A stretch of 64,000 nucleotides of DNA from NCBI GenBank assembly GCA_902587325.1, contig CACIKV010000001.1, forward strand, positions 117,300 through 181,299, given 5' to 3'. Shown piece by piece: positions 44,431 to 53,243 of the stretch. The first letter of the stretch is position 1. Each line of letters begins with the position of its first letter. Made by a program: the position numbers and the translations under genes. This DNA is from an uncultured Bacteroidota bacterium. Lineage in GTDB: Bacteria; Bacteroidota; Bacteroidia; Flavobacteriales; Flavobacteriaceae. The notes beneath the pieces were generated by a model. The model was not told where the DNA came from. It made no database searches and saw nothing but the letters and a program-made list of their open reading frames with translations.

Positions 44431-45118
44431 AAACATTGAATATTCATTTTCTAGAAATTACTTTAATAATAAATTTGAAAAATTTAGGATTAGAGATACT
44501 GAGTATAAAAATTTTGATTTAAGTGACATATCAGAATTTGAAAAAATTGATTTATCAAATATAGTTGGGTTTAATGTAACAATTCCTTATAAAGAAGATA
44601 TAATAACTTTTATAGATAAAGTTTCTGATGATGCACTAAAAATTGGAGCAGTTAATACAATTAAAATTAATAAGAATAAATTAATTGGATTTAATACTGA
44701 TCATATCGGGTTTTCAAAATCATTAAATGGTAAAAAATTTAAAAAAGCTTTAGTTTTTGGGTCAGGTGGCGCTTCAAAGGCTATAAAATATAGTTTAAAT
44801 AATCTAGGAATTCAGTTCAATATTGTTTCAAGAAAAAAAGCACATGGTTTAATTGGTTATGAAAATTTGGATAAAGAAATTATGAATTCTGATTTGATAA
44901 TAAATACTACACCATTGGGGACATTCCCTAATATTGAGAAAAAAATTAATATCCCATATCATTTAATTAATAAAGATCATACCTGCTATGACTTAGTATA
45001 TAATCCAAATAAAAGTTCTTTTCTATCAAAATGTGAAACTCAAGGTGCATCAATTAAAAATGGACTAGAAATGTTAGAACTGCAAGCTGAAGCTAGTTGG
45101 GATATATGGAATAGTTGA
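44396..45118 (+). CDS. aroE: Shikimate dehydrogenase
   Basis: KIYGLIGKNIEYSFSRNYFNNKF; VGFNVTIPYKEDII; GAVNTIKI; FGSGGASKAIKYSL; NTTPLGTFPN. Confidence 0.95.
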   Translation: MPTKKIYGLIGKNIEYSFSRNYFNNKFEKFRIRDTEYKNFDLSDISEFEKIDLSNIVGFNVTIPYKEDIITFIDKVSDDALKIGAVNTIKINKNKLIGFNTDHIGFSKSLNGKKFKKALVFGSGGASKAIKYSLNNLGIQFNIVSRKKAHGLIGYENLDKEIMNSDLIINTTPLGTFPNIEKKINIPYHLINKDHTCYDLVYNPNKSSFLSKCETQGASIKNGLEMLELQAEASWDIWNS

Positions 45119-45155
45119 TAAAAAATATTAACTTAATTGTCATAAACAGTTTCTT

Positions 45156-46556
45156 TTGAAAAGAGGTAAGCAAAATAGTGACTTAAAAAAGAATCATGAA
45201 CTCAAGATAAATTTAATTAAGGAAATTAAAAGCCTATTAGATTCTTCCAGTGATAATGATACAAAATATGGAAATTTCCTTGAGCTAAGAAAAAAATGGA
45301 TAAATATTGGAAAGGTACCAGGTCATCTTGCATTTGGACTAAACAACTCTTATAGTCACCAGGTAAAAGTATTTTACGATTACCTCTATTTAGACAAAGA
45401 ATTTAAGAATAAGGATCAAGCAAATAATAAAAAAATCAAAGAACAACTGATTTTAGATGCATCTAAAATTGAAAAATTTGCTGATAAATTAAAAGCCTAT
45501 AGAGAATTACTATTCCTAATTCGAAAATGGAATTATCAAGTTGGTCCAGTTAAATCTGATGATGAAAAAAAACTTGAATTAAAATTTGATACAATAATTA
45601 AAAATATCAAAAATCAAAAAAAATATTATCTGAATAACAGAGATAAGTTTGACAAGGAAAACCTTGAAAACAAAAAAAAATTAATAAAAAGATTTAGGGA
45701 TTATTTAGAAAATCTACCAAATGAAAAAAACAAATGGATTAAAATGGTAGATGAAATATCAAAAATTAAAGATGAATTTATAAATATTGGTCCAATTAAG
45801 TTATCTGAAAATGATAAAATATGGGGTGAATTTAAAGCTTTAAATAGAAAATTTATTAAAGAAAAGAATTTATACTTTAAAAAATTAAAAAAAAATTACT
45901 CATTTAATATTGAAAAGCAACTTAAAATTATCAATAAATTGAAATCCTACATCAATGAAAATGTTAAAATAAATAAAAAAATTATTACCGAGATAAGAAA
46001 TGATTTTAAAACTGTAAAGGACGTACCTTTTAAAAAAAATAAAGAAAATTGGTTAATTTTTAATGAAATTTATAACAGTTGTATTAATAAGGTTAACTCC
46101 TCAAAGTTTAAAGATTTGGAGATACAAAGAGATATAATAAAAAAACAAAAAGAACTTAAAGAAGAATTACTATTAAATTTTGATGTTGAAAAAATTGATT
46201 CTACATTAGATAAATGGCTAAACCTAGGTAAAACAAAATCAATAAAAGAAACTAATGAACTTATAGCTGGCATTGAAGAAAAGATAAAGTCTATTGGTTT
46301 AAAAAATAGAGATAATATTATTTTAGAAATAAAATCAAAAATACTTGATGAAAATATTATAAATTCTGAAAAAATAAAGTTAAAAAAGAAAATAGAAGAT
46401 TATGAAAAGCAAATTTCACAATTAGAAAATAATTTGAATTTCATTAAAGGAAATTCTGAAAGTGGCATCCTATCTAATGTACATTCAAATATCGAGAATT
46501 ATAAATCTCAAATTAAAAAACTTCAAAAAAATTTAAAATTAATTTCTAAAGGTTAA
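45156..46556 (+). CDS. DUF349-domain coiled-coil protein
   Basis: Repeated KW...IGPVK/GPIK units (LRKKWINIGKVPG; IRKWNYQVGPVK; DEFINIGPIK) typical of DUF349. Confidence 0.85.
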   Translation: MKRGKQNSDLKKNHELKINLIKEIKSLLDSSSDNDTKYGNFLELRKKWINIGKVPGHLAFGLNNSYSHQVKVFYDYLYLDKEFKNKDQANNKKIKEQLILDASKIEKFADKLKAYRELLFLIRKWNYQVGPVKSDDEKKLELKFDTIIKNIKNQKKYYLNNRDKFDKENLENKKKLIKRFRDYLENLPNEKNKWIKMVDEISKIKDEFINIGPIKLSENDKIWGEFKALNRKFIKEKNLYFKKLKKNYSFNIEKQLKIINKLKSYINENVKINKKIITEIRNDFKTVKDVPFKKNKENWLIFNEIYNSCINKVNSSKFKDLEIQRDIIKKQKELKEELLLNFDVEKIDSTLDKWLNLGKTKSIKETNELIAGIEEKIKSIGLKNRDNIILEIKSKILDENIINSEKIKLKKKIEDYEKQISQLENNLNFIKGNSESGILSNVHSNIENYKSQIKKLQKNLKLISKG

Positions 46557-47315
46557 TTTTTTCACTCTTTCCCAATACATATTCATCTCATTTAAGGATA
46601 GATCTGAAATATTTTTATTTTCATTTTTTACCATCTCTTCAAAAGAATTAAATCTATCTATAAATTTATTTGTAGAATTATTTAGGCAAAAATCAGGATC
46701 AATTTTAAGGTGTCTGGAATAATTAATTAATGAGAACAGTATATCTCCAAACTCTTCCTCAATTTGATTTTTGTTTTTATTATTAAGAGCCGTATTAAGT
46801 TCATCAATTTCTTCTTTAATCTTTTCAAAAACTTCATCAACTTTTTCCCAATCAAAACCAACACTAGAGGCTTTATCTTGAACCCTGAATGCTTTTGAAA
46901 TTGGAGGCATAGATTTAGGAACACCTGAAAGTAGTCCTTTTTTATTATTTTTCAACTTAATTTTTTCCCAGTTAATCTTTACTTGTTCCTCACTAATTTC
47001 TTTGACATCTTCATAAACATGAGGATGTCTATCAACAAGTTTTTTGATTAAAAAATCCACTACATCATAAAAATCAAAATATTTATTTTCTGAAGAAATT
47101 TTTGAGTAAAAAACAATATGCAAAAAAAGGTCACCTAATTCTTCTTTTATATTTTCAAAATCTTTTTTTTCAATTGCTTCAATTAATTCAAATGTTTCTT
47201 CAATAGTTAACCTTTTTAATGAATCTAAAGTTTGCTTTCTATCCCAGGGACATTTTTCCCTCAACTCATTAATAATTTCCAATAGATTTGAAACTTTATT
47301 GTCAATATTTTTCAT
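46539..47315 (-). CDS. mazG: Nucleoside triphosphate pyrophosphohydrolase
   Basis: LREKCPWDRKQTLDSLKRLTIEETFELIEAIEKKDFENIKEELGDLFLHIVFYSKI; second EEFGDILFSLINYSR. Confidence 0.96.
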   Translation of the reverse strand: MKNIDNKVSNLLEIINELREKCPWDRKQTLDSLKRLTIEETFELIEAIEKKDFENIKEELGDLFLHIVFYSKISSENKYFDFYDVVDFLIKKLVDRHPHVYEDVKEISEEQVKINWEKIKLKNNKKGLLSGVPKSMPPISKAFRVQDKASSVGFDWEKVDEVFEKIKEEIDELNTALNNKNKNQIEEEFGDILFSLINYSRHLKIDPDFCLNNSTNKFIDRFNSFEEMVKNENKNISDLSLNEMNMYWERVKKLTFRN

Positions 47316-47878
47316 TATTTATTAAATAACATTTTATAATTTGGATTTATATTTCCTTTTGAAATTTTTGATAATTTTTTTTCAATTATTTTTCTTTTTA
47401 ATGGTGAAATTTTATCAGTGAATAATATTCCTTGGATGTGATCGTATTCATGCTGGATTACTCTTGAGAGTATTCCATTAAATTCTTTAATATAAAGATT
47501 AAAATTTTGATCATAGAATTTAATTTTAATTGAGTCAGGTCTTTTTACATCACCTCTGATATCAGGGATGCTTAAGCAACCTTCATTAAATGAAGAAATA
47601 TTCTCAGATTTATCAATAATTGTAGGATTAATAAAAACATGTTTTTTAAAATCTTTATTAATTAAAGTTTCGCTAGGATCTATTAACGGATCAGCGTCAA
47701 TTATGAACAGTCGAATGGATAATCCAATTTGAGGTGCAGCGAGACCAACTCCCTCAGCATTATACATAGTTTGCCACATATTTTCAATCAAATTATTTAA
47801 ATCTGAATAATCTTTATTTATTTCGATACATTTTTTTCTTAATGTAGATTGTCCGTATGCTACAATTGGTAATATCAT
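47315..47878 (-). CDS. def: Peptide deformylase
   Basis: GVGLAAPQIGLSIRLFIID; EGCLSIPDIRGDVKRP; IQHEYDHIQGILFTD. Confidence 0.97.
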   Translation of the reverse strand: MILPIVAYGQSTLRKKCIEINKDYSDLNNLIENMWQTMYNAEGVGLAAPQIGLSIRLFIIDADPLIDPSETLINKDFKKHVFINPTIIDKSENISSFNEGCLSIPDIRGDVKRPDSIKIKFYDQNFNLYIKEFNGILSRVIQHEYDHIQGILFTDKISPLKRKIIEKKLSKISKGNINPNYKMLFNK

Positions 47879-48285
47879 TTTCTTTCTAAATATGATTGTA
47901 ATATCAAAGATGCACTTACTTTATCTAAATTTTCTTTTTTCCTTCTGATTTTTTGTTTAATTGAGTAAGTATTTAAATAATCTCTTGAAATTTTTGAAGT
48001 AAAACGTTCATCAATTCGTTCAATTTGAATTTCAGGAAGATGAGTTTTTATTTTTTGAATGAGTTCTTTGATATTTTCTTCAATATCAAATAATTTATTT
48101 TTAAGATTTAATGGCAATCCAATAACTAATATTGAAATTTTTTCTTTATTATTTAAATCTAATAAATAATTTAATAAATTTTTAGTTTTAATTGTTTCAA
48201 GTGGTGAAGCAATGATTCCTAATGGATCTGAAATTGCTAGTCCAGTCCTTTTTAATCCATAATCAATTCCTAAAATTCTTTTCAC
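47875..48285 (-). CDS. ruvX: YqgF/RuvX-family Holliday-junction resolvase-like / pre-16S rRNA nuclease
   Basis: RILGIDYGLKRTGLAISDPLGIIASPLETI; ILVIGLPLNLK; ERIDERFTSK. Confidence 0.94.
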   Translation of the reverse strand: MKRILGIDYGLKRTGLAISDPLGIIASPLETIKTKNLLNYLLDLNNKEKISILVIGLPLNLKNKLFDIEENIKELIQKIKTHLPEIQIERIDERFTSKISRDYLNTYSIKQKIRRKKENLDKVSASLILQSYLERK

Positions 48286-48341
48286 TATGCTAAATTATAG
48301 ATTAATTATTACGATTTAAAAATAAATTCATAGTTAAAAAT

Positions 48342-48349
48342 TATATTTG
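48342..48349 (+). promoter_or_regulatory. -7 element TATATTTG upstream of dapD
   Basis: TAnnTTTG match ending 14 nt upstream of the ATG; no clear -33. Confidence 0.45.
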
Positions 48350-48363
48350 TAAAAAAGTATAAA

Positions 48364-49170
48364 ATGAGAGATATAATTGAAGCTGCATGGGACAATAGAG
48401 AATTATTAAATAACAATAAAACCAAAGAGGCCGTTAGGAATGTAATTAGCCTTTTAGATAAAGGTGAATTAAGAGTTGCTGAAAAAATTAATAATCACTG
48501 GAAAGTTAATGATTGGGTAAAAAAAGCTGTAATTCTTTTCTTTCCAATCTCTAAAATGGAAAGTATTGAGGTTGGACCTTTTGAATTTCATGATAAAATT
48601 CCGCTTAAAAATAATTATAAAGAAAAAGGAGTTAGAGTTGTACCTCATGCAATTTCAAGATATGGGTCTTTCATTGAAAAAGGTGCTGTTTTAATGCCTT
48701 CTTATGTGAATATAGGTGCTTATGTAGATTCTGGAACTATGGTTGACACATGGGCAACAGTAGGGAGTTGTGCCCAAATTGGAAAAAATGTTCATTTAAG
48801 TGGTGGTGTTGGAATTGGAGGTGTTTTGGAACCAGTTCAAGCTGCTCCGGTTATTATTGAAGATGATGCATTCGTTGGATCGAGATGTATAATTGTAGAA
48901 GGTGTTAAAGTTGAAAATGAAGCAGTTTTAGGTGCAAATGTTGTTTTAACCTCGTCAACAAAAATTATTGATGTTAGTGGTGACAAACCAAAGTTTATTA
49001 GGGGATATATTCCATCAAAATCTGTAGTGATACCTGGAACTGTGCCAAAAGAATTTAATTCAGGTACATTTAATGTTCCTTGTGCTTTGATTATAGGAAA
49101 AAGGAAAGAAAGTACTAATAAAAAAACATCACTCAATGATGCTTTAAGAGAATTCAATGTTTCAGTTTAA
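48364..49170 (+). CDS. dapD: 2,3,4,5-tetrahydropyridine-2,6-dicarboxylate N-succinyltransferase
   Basis: Left-handed beta-helix hexapeptides; YVNIGAYVDSGTMVDTWATVGSCAQIGKNVHLSGGVGIGGVLEPVQAAPVIIEDDAFVGSRC. Confidence 0.97.
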   Translation: MRDIIEAAWDNRELLNNNKTKEAVRNVISLLDKGELRVAEKINNHWKVNDWVKKAVILFFPISKMESIEVGPFEFHDKIPLKNNYKEKGVRVVPHAISRYGSFIEKGAVLMPSYVNIGAYVDSGTMVDTWATVGSCAQIGKNVHLSGGVGIGGVLEPVQAAPVIIEDDAFVGSRCIIVEGVKVENEAVLGANVVLTSSTKIIDVSGDKPKFIRGYIPSKSVVIPGTVPKEFNSGTFNVPCALIIGKRKESTNKKTSLNDALREFNVSV

Positions 49171-49711
49171 ATTTTTAAATGAATTAAATGAATGTTTAAA
49201 AACTATTAACGATGGTGGAATAATTCTTCATCCAACTGATACAGTATATGGAATTGGTGGAAATGCAAATGACAATAATGCAACTAGAAAAATAAATCGA
49301 ATAAAAAAAAGAAGATTAAATCAACCACTTATTCATCTAATGAGTGATATTGAAATGGTTAGCTGTTATGTAGAAAATATTTCTGAAACTGCTATAGAAT
49401 TTTTAACTGATTCTAACCCTACAACTGTAATTTTTTCTAATACAAATGATAAAAATACAAGTCAAAAATCCATTGCAATTAGAATACCATCTGATAATTT
49501 TTGTCAATGCCTAATTAAAGAGTTAAAACATCCATTATCTTCAAGCTCAGCTAACTTACATGGATTTGAAGTTCCAAATTCCTTAGAAAAAATTGATAAT
49601 TTAATTAAGGATAACGTTGATTATATTGTTAGGACCTCCGAAATATTTAATAACAAACCTTCAAAAATTATTAAAATAATTGGTGATAATGAATTTAAAG
49701 TCATTCGTTAA
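49157..49711 (+). CDS. L-threonylcarbamoyladenylate synthase (Sua5/YciO/YrdC family)
   Basis: GGIILHPTDTVYGIGGNANDNNATRKINRIKKR; SIAIRIPSDNF; PLSSSSANLHG. Confidence 0.93.
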   Translation: MFQFKFLNELNECLKTINDGGIILHPTDTVYGIGGNANDNNATRKINRIKKRRLNQPLIHLMSDIEMVSCYVENISETAIEFLTDSNPTTVIFSNTNDKNTSQKSIAIRIPSDNFCQCLIKELKHPLSSSSANLHGFEVPNSLEKIDNLIKDNVDYIVRTSEIFNNKPSKIIKIIGDNEFKVIR

Positions 49712-51121
49712 ATGAACTATAAAAAAATCATAAAATCAGACATTTTAGATACAATCTCAAAAATAGCAGACGAAAACAGATATGAAATTTTTGTAGTTGG
49801 AGGTTATGTAAGAGATAGTATTCTTAAGAAAAAAGTTAAAAAAGATATTGATATTTTGGTACTAGGAAACGGAATTGAATTTGCTAATCTCGTAGCCTTA
49901 AATTTGAAAATCAAGATACAAGTTTTTAAAAATTTTGGAACGGCAATGATTAAAACTAAAGGTTTTCAAATTGAATTTGTAGGGGCAAGAAAAGAAAGTT
50001 ATAGTGAATCTTCGAGAAATCCTAAAATTAAAAAAGGTACTCTTTCTGATGATTTATCAAGAAGAGATTTTACTATAAATGCATTGGCTATTAGACTTAA
50101 TGGAAAAGAAAAAGGAGAATTAATTGATAACCATAATGGATTAAAAGATTTAAATAGTAATATTTTAAAAACACCAAAAGAACCAATTAAAACATTTCAT
50201 GACGATCCTTTGAGAATGTTAAGAGCAATTAGATTTTCTTCACAATTAAATTTTGAAATTGATAAAAATGATTTTGAATGTATCAAAAATGAATCTGAAA
50301 GAATAAAAATAATATCAATGGAAAGAATTAATGATGAATTAAATAAAATATTAATTTCACCGAAACCCTCTATAGGATTAAATTTACTTGACAAAGCTGG
50401 TTTACTTAAAATATTAATTCCAGAAATTAGTTCCCTACATGGAATTGAAGAAGTTGAAGGAAAAAAACATAAGGATAATTTTTATCATACTTTACAAGTT
50501 CTTGACAATATTTCTGAAAACACTAATAATGTTTGGTTAAGATGGGTCGCTCTTCTTCACGATATAGGAAAACCTAAAACAAAAAGATTTAGTAAAAAAA
50601 ATGGATGGTCATTCCATGGACATGAATTTGTTGGATCAAAAATGGTAAATAATATATTCAAGAGGTTAAAACTTCCTTTAAATGAAACTTTAAAATATGT
50701 TAAAAAATTAGTTCTTTTAAGTTCAAGACCAATTGTATTGTCTCTTGATGATACAACAGATTCAGCAGTAAGAAGACTAGTATATGATTCTGGAAATGAC
50801 ATTGATGATTTAATGACATTGTGCGAGGCAGATATTACCACAAAAAATAAATTTTTAAAAGACAAATATTTAAACAATTTTAAAATAGTCAGAGAAAAAA
50901 TCAAAGTTGTTGAGGAAAGAGATAGAGTTAGAAATTTTCAACCACCAATTAATGGTGAAGAAATTATGAATTATTTTAATATTAAACCGTGTAAAGAGAT
51001 TGGTCAAATTAAAAATTTTATAAAAGAATCAATTCTGAATGGTGATATTGAAAATTCATATAAACAGGCATATAATTTGATGATAGAAAAAGGAAGAGAA
51101 TTAGGTCTAAAGAATGATTAA
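49712..51121 (+). CDS. cca: CCA tRNA nucleotidyltransferase with HD domain
   Basis: FVVGGYVRDSILKKKVKKDIDILVLG; RRDFTINALAIRLNG; DDPLRMLRAIRFSSQLNF; HDIGKPKTKRF. Confidence 0.95.
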   Translation: MNYKKIIKSDILDTISKIADENRYEIFVVGGYVRDSILKKKVKKDIDILVLGNGIEFANLVALNLKIKIQVFKNFGTAMIKTKGFQIEFVGARKESYSESSRNPKIKKGTLSDDLSRRDFTINALAIRLNGKEKGELIDNHNGLKDLNSNILKTPKEPIKTFHDDPLRMLRAIRFSSQLNFEIDKNDFECIKNESERIKIISMERINDELNKILISPKPSIGLNLLDKAGLLKILIPEISSLHGIEEVEGKKHKDNFYHTLQVLDNISENTNNVWLRWVALLHDIGKPKTKRFSKKNGWSFHGHEFVGSKMVNNIFKRLKLPLNETLKYVKKLVLLSSRPIVLSLDDTTDSAVRRLVYDSGNDIDDLMTLCEADITTKNKFLKDKYLNNFKIVREKIKVVEERDRVRNFQPPINGEEIMNYFNIKPCKEIGQIKNFIKESILNGDIENSYKQAYNLMIEKGRELGLKND

Positions 51122-51713
51122 AAATTTTAAAACTACTATTATAACTTCATTCATATTGGTATTACTTGTAATTTTTGCAGGTTCAATGGTTAGAATGACG
51201 GGTAGTGGTATGGGATGTCCAGACTGGCCAAAATGTTTTGGATATTTAATTCCTCCAACAACAGAAAAAGATGTTTTTTGGAAATCTAATTTCAACTATA
51301 AAAAAGGAGTTATGATTTTAAGAAATGAAAAATTTTATTCTGCAAAGATTGATTTTTTAAGTTCAAATGAATTTATGTCATCAAATTGGCTAGAATATAC
51401 TAAACATGATTATAACGAATTTAGTGTGATGAATACATGGTTTGAATTTATTAATAGATTTATTGGAGCTATTGCAGGGCTAAGTACTGTAATTATGTTT
51501 CTTTTTTCTTTTAATTTTTTAAAAACTAAACCAGTAGTTACTATCATGTCTTTTATTGTATTACTATCTATGCTTTTTCAAGCATGGCTAGGTAAATTAG
51601 TAGTGGATTCAAATTTGTCACCCTATAAAATTACTGTTCACATGCTTATGGCAATTGTTATTTTGAGTTTAATAATTTTTATTTACAAAAAATCTGATGT
51701 TAAAAAAAATTAA
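51114..51713 (+). CDS. ctaA: Heme A synthase (CtaA/COX15), N-terminal half
   Basis: FAGSMVRMTGSGMGCPDWPKCFGYLIPPT; four-TM half with HMLMAIVIL; ends within an A8 run and is continued in the +1 frame. Confidence 0.88.
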   Translation: MIKNFKTTIITSFILVLLVIFAGSMVRMTGSGMGCPDWPKCFGYLIPPTTEKDVFWKSNFNYKKGVMILRNEKFYSAKIDFLSSNEFMSSNWLEYTKHDYNEFSVMNTWFEFINRFIGAIAGLSTVIMFLFSFNFLKTKPVVTIMSFIVLLSMLFQAWLGKLVVDSNLSPYKITVHMLMAIVILSLIIFIYKKSDVKKN

Positions 51714-52110
51714 TATCAAATACCTACTACTTTTTTCCCTCTTCTTAATGTTAATTCAAATTTTTATTGGAACAGGTGTAAGAGAGTTTATTGATGAACA
51801 AATAAAGTTTTATGGCAGAGAAAATAAAGATCTTTGGTTAAGTAGTCCAAAGTTAAATTTTTATATTCACCGTACTTTTTCAATTTTAGTATTTTCGGTT
51901 AACGCAGTTTTATTTTTTATTACAAAAAATCTAAAAATTGATATGAAATATATTAACATGACAATGGGTCTAATATTTATTGAAATATTAGTTGGTGCAT
52001 CAATGTTTTACTTTTCATTTCCAATTATGACTCAACCATTACACTTAATAATTGCAATATTTATTTTTTCAATTCAGCTTTATTGGTACTTAAAATTAGT
52101 TAGTCCTTAA
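51697..52110 (+). CDS. ctaA: Heme A synthase (CtaA/COX15), C-terminal half
   Basis: QIFIGTGVREFIDEQ, NFYIHRTFSILVF, QPLHLIIAIFIFSIQLYWYL; the two ORFs together give about 336 aa, a normal full-length CtaA. Confidence 0.85.
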   Translation: MLKKINIKYLLLFSLFLMLIQIFIGTGVREFIDEQIKFYGRENKDLWLSSPKLNFYIHRTFSILVFSVNAVLFFITKNLKIDMKYINMTMGLIFIEILVGASMFYFSFPIMTQPLHLIIAIFIFSIQLYWYLKLVSP

Positions 52111-53166
52111 CATCTCATTACTTTCATAATTATTGACTAAGTAATTAAATGATGATTCCATTAGTTGGCCCATATTTGAACAAAATTTAAAATTATTATC
52201 TCTTGTCAAGTGGTAAATTTGTTGACTAAGTTTTTTTACATTTTCATCAGTTGATATGACATCATTTTTCATTGAATTTAATAGGTTAGAAACTCTTTTT
52301 TGAGATCCTAAAATTCGCTTGACTATAATAGCTCTTTCTTCTATTTTATATTGCTTTATTGAGTCTGGTATTAATTTTTCTTTTATTAATTCAACAACAG
52401 GTGAATTTTCTTTAAATAATTGAGGTCTGTAAACATTAAAATCTGACTCATAACTTTGTTGGTCAAAATCAATTGCTCTAAGCTTATACACAACTTGATC
52501 AAAGTCATGTATTGGAATAATTACATAATTGTATGATCTCATATCTCCCAATAATCTGATCATACATCTTTCACTGAATTTCACAAATTCTTTTGCTATT
52601 TGCGATTTTTCATTATCATTACAATCTGCTAATTTATTTTTAAAAAAATCATCACCAGGTATACCTGAAATATGCTCCTCTATTAACGTAATATCATTTA
52701 ATATATAATTCAAATTATAAGGAGATGTAATATGTTCTAACTCTAAGCCATAGACCCTTGATGAATCAGCTTTCTTAATATAGAAATAAGTAAAGTTGTC
52801 ATTTAATTTATTTCTAATTTTAACTCTAAAGGGATTAGAATTTCCAAAAGTGCAATAGTCAATTCCATCAATTGTCAAAAAATCAGTATTCGTATCACTA
52901 CCATCGGAATATAAAACATTATAAATTTTTTTTAAATTATTTTCAAGCTCAAATCTTTCATTTTCATTGTAATAAACTCTTTGCCAAAGTGTATTATTTT
53001 CCTCTTTGTCAAATACATCAACAGAACCAACATATCTTAGTAAATCATTATACTGTACAGGAATATCTTCAACTCTATTATATTTATTTAAATATTGTAG
53101 AAAAAGATTACTTATTTTGTAAGATGGCTTTTTATTTGATATTATAACATCATTCTTGCTTTCCAA
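52096..53166 (-). CDS. Uncharacterised 356-aa protein with diverged protein-kinase/phosphotransferase-like motifs
   Basis: Long clean ORF. Motif set YFYIKKADSSRVYGLELEH (candidate Lys/Glu pair), LLGDMRSYNYVI (G-D-x4-N catalytic-loop-like), LRAIDFDQ (IDFD Mg-binding-like). Confidence 0.8.
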   Translation of the reverse strand: MESKNDVIISNKKPSYKISNLFLQYLNKYNRVEDIPVQYNDLLRYVGSVDVFDKEENNTLWQRVYYNENERFELENNLKKIYNVLYSDGSDTNTDFLTIDGIDYCTFGNSNPFRVKIRNKLNDNFTYFYIKKADSSRVYGLELEHITSPYNLNYILNDITLIEEHISGIPGDDFFKNKLADCNDNEKSQIAKEFVKFSERCMIRLLGDMRSYNYVIIPIHDFDQVVYKLRAIDFDQQSYESDFNVYRPQLFKENSPVVELIKEKLIPDSIKQYKIEERAIIVKRILGSQKRVSNLLNSMKNDVISTDENVKKLSQQIYHLTRDNNFKFCSNMGQLMESSFNYLVNNYESNEMLRTN

Positions 53167-53243
53167 ATGATTTAATTTTTTAGAATTTTTGTAACATATA
53201 ATAAAGTTATATAATTTACTTTTAAATAAACTAAATATAAATT

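Noticed and set aside
48837-49157. 106-aa minus-strand ORF inside dapD
   Set aside because: Shadow ORF opposite the hexapeptide-repeat region; no independent signals.
50557-50904. 115-aa minus-strand ORF inside cca
   Set aside because: Shadow ORF; no recognisable motif.
51702-51709. Classical -1 programmed ribosomal frameshift at the ctaA A8 run
   Set aside because: The second ORF is in the +1 frame relative to the first, so a simple -1 slip would not join the halves; slippage by +1/-2, translational coupling or an indel are the viable options.
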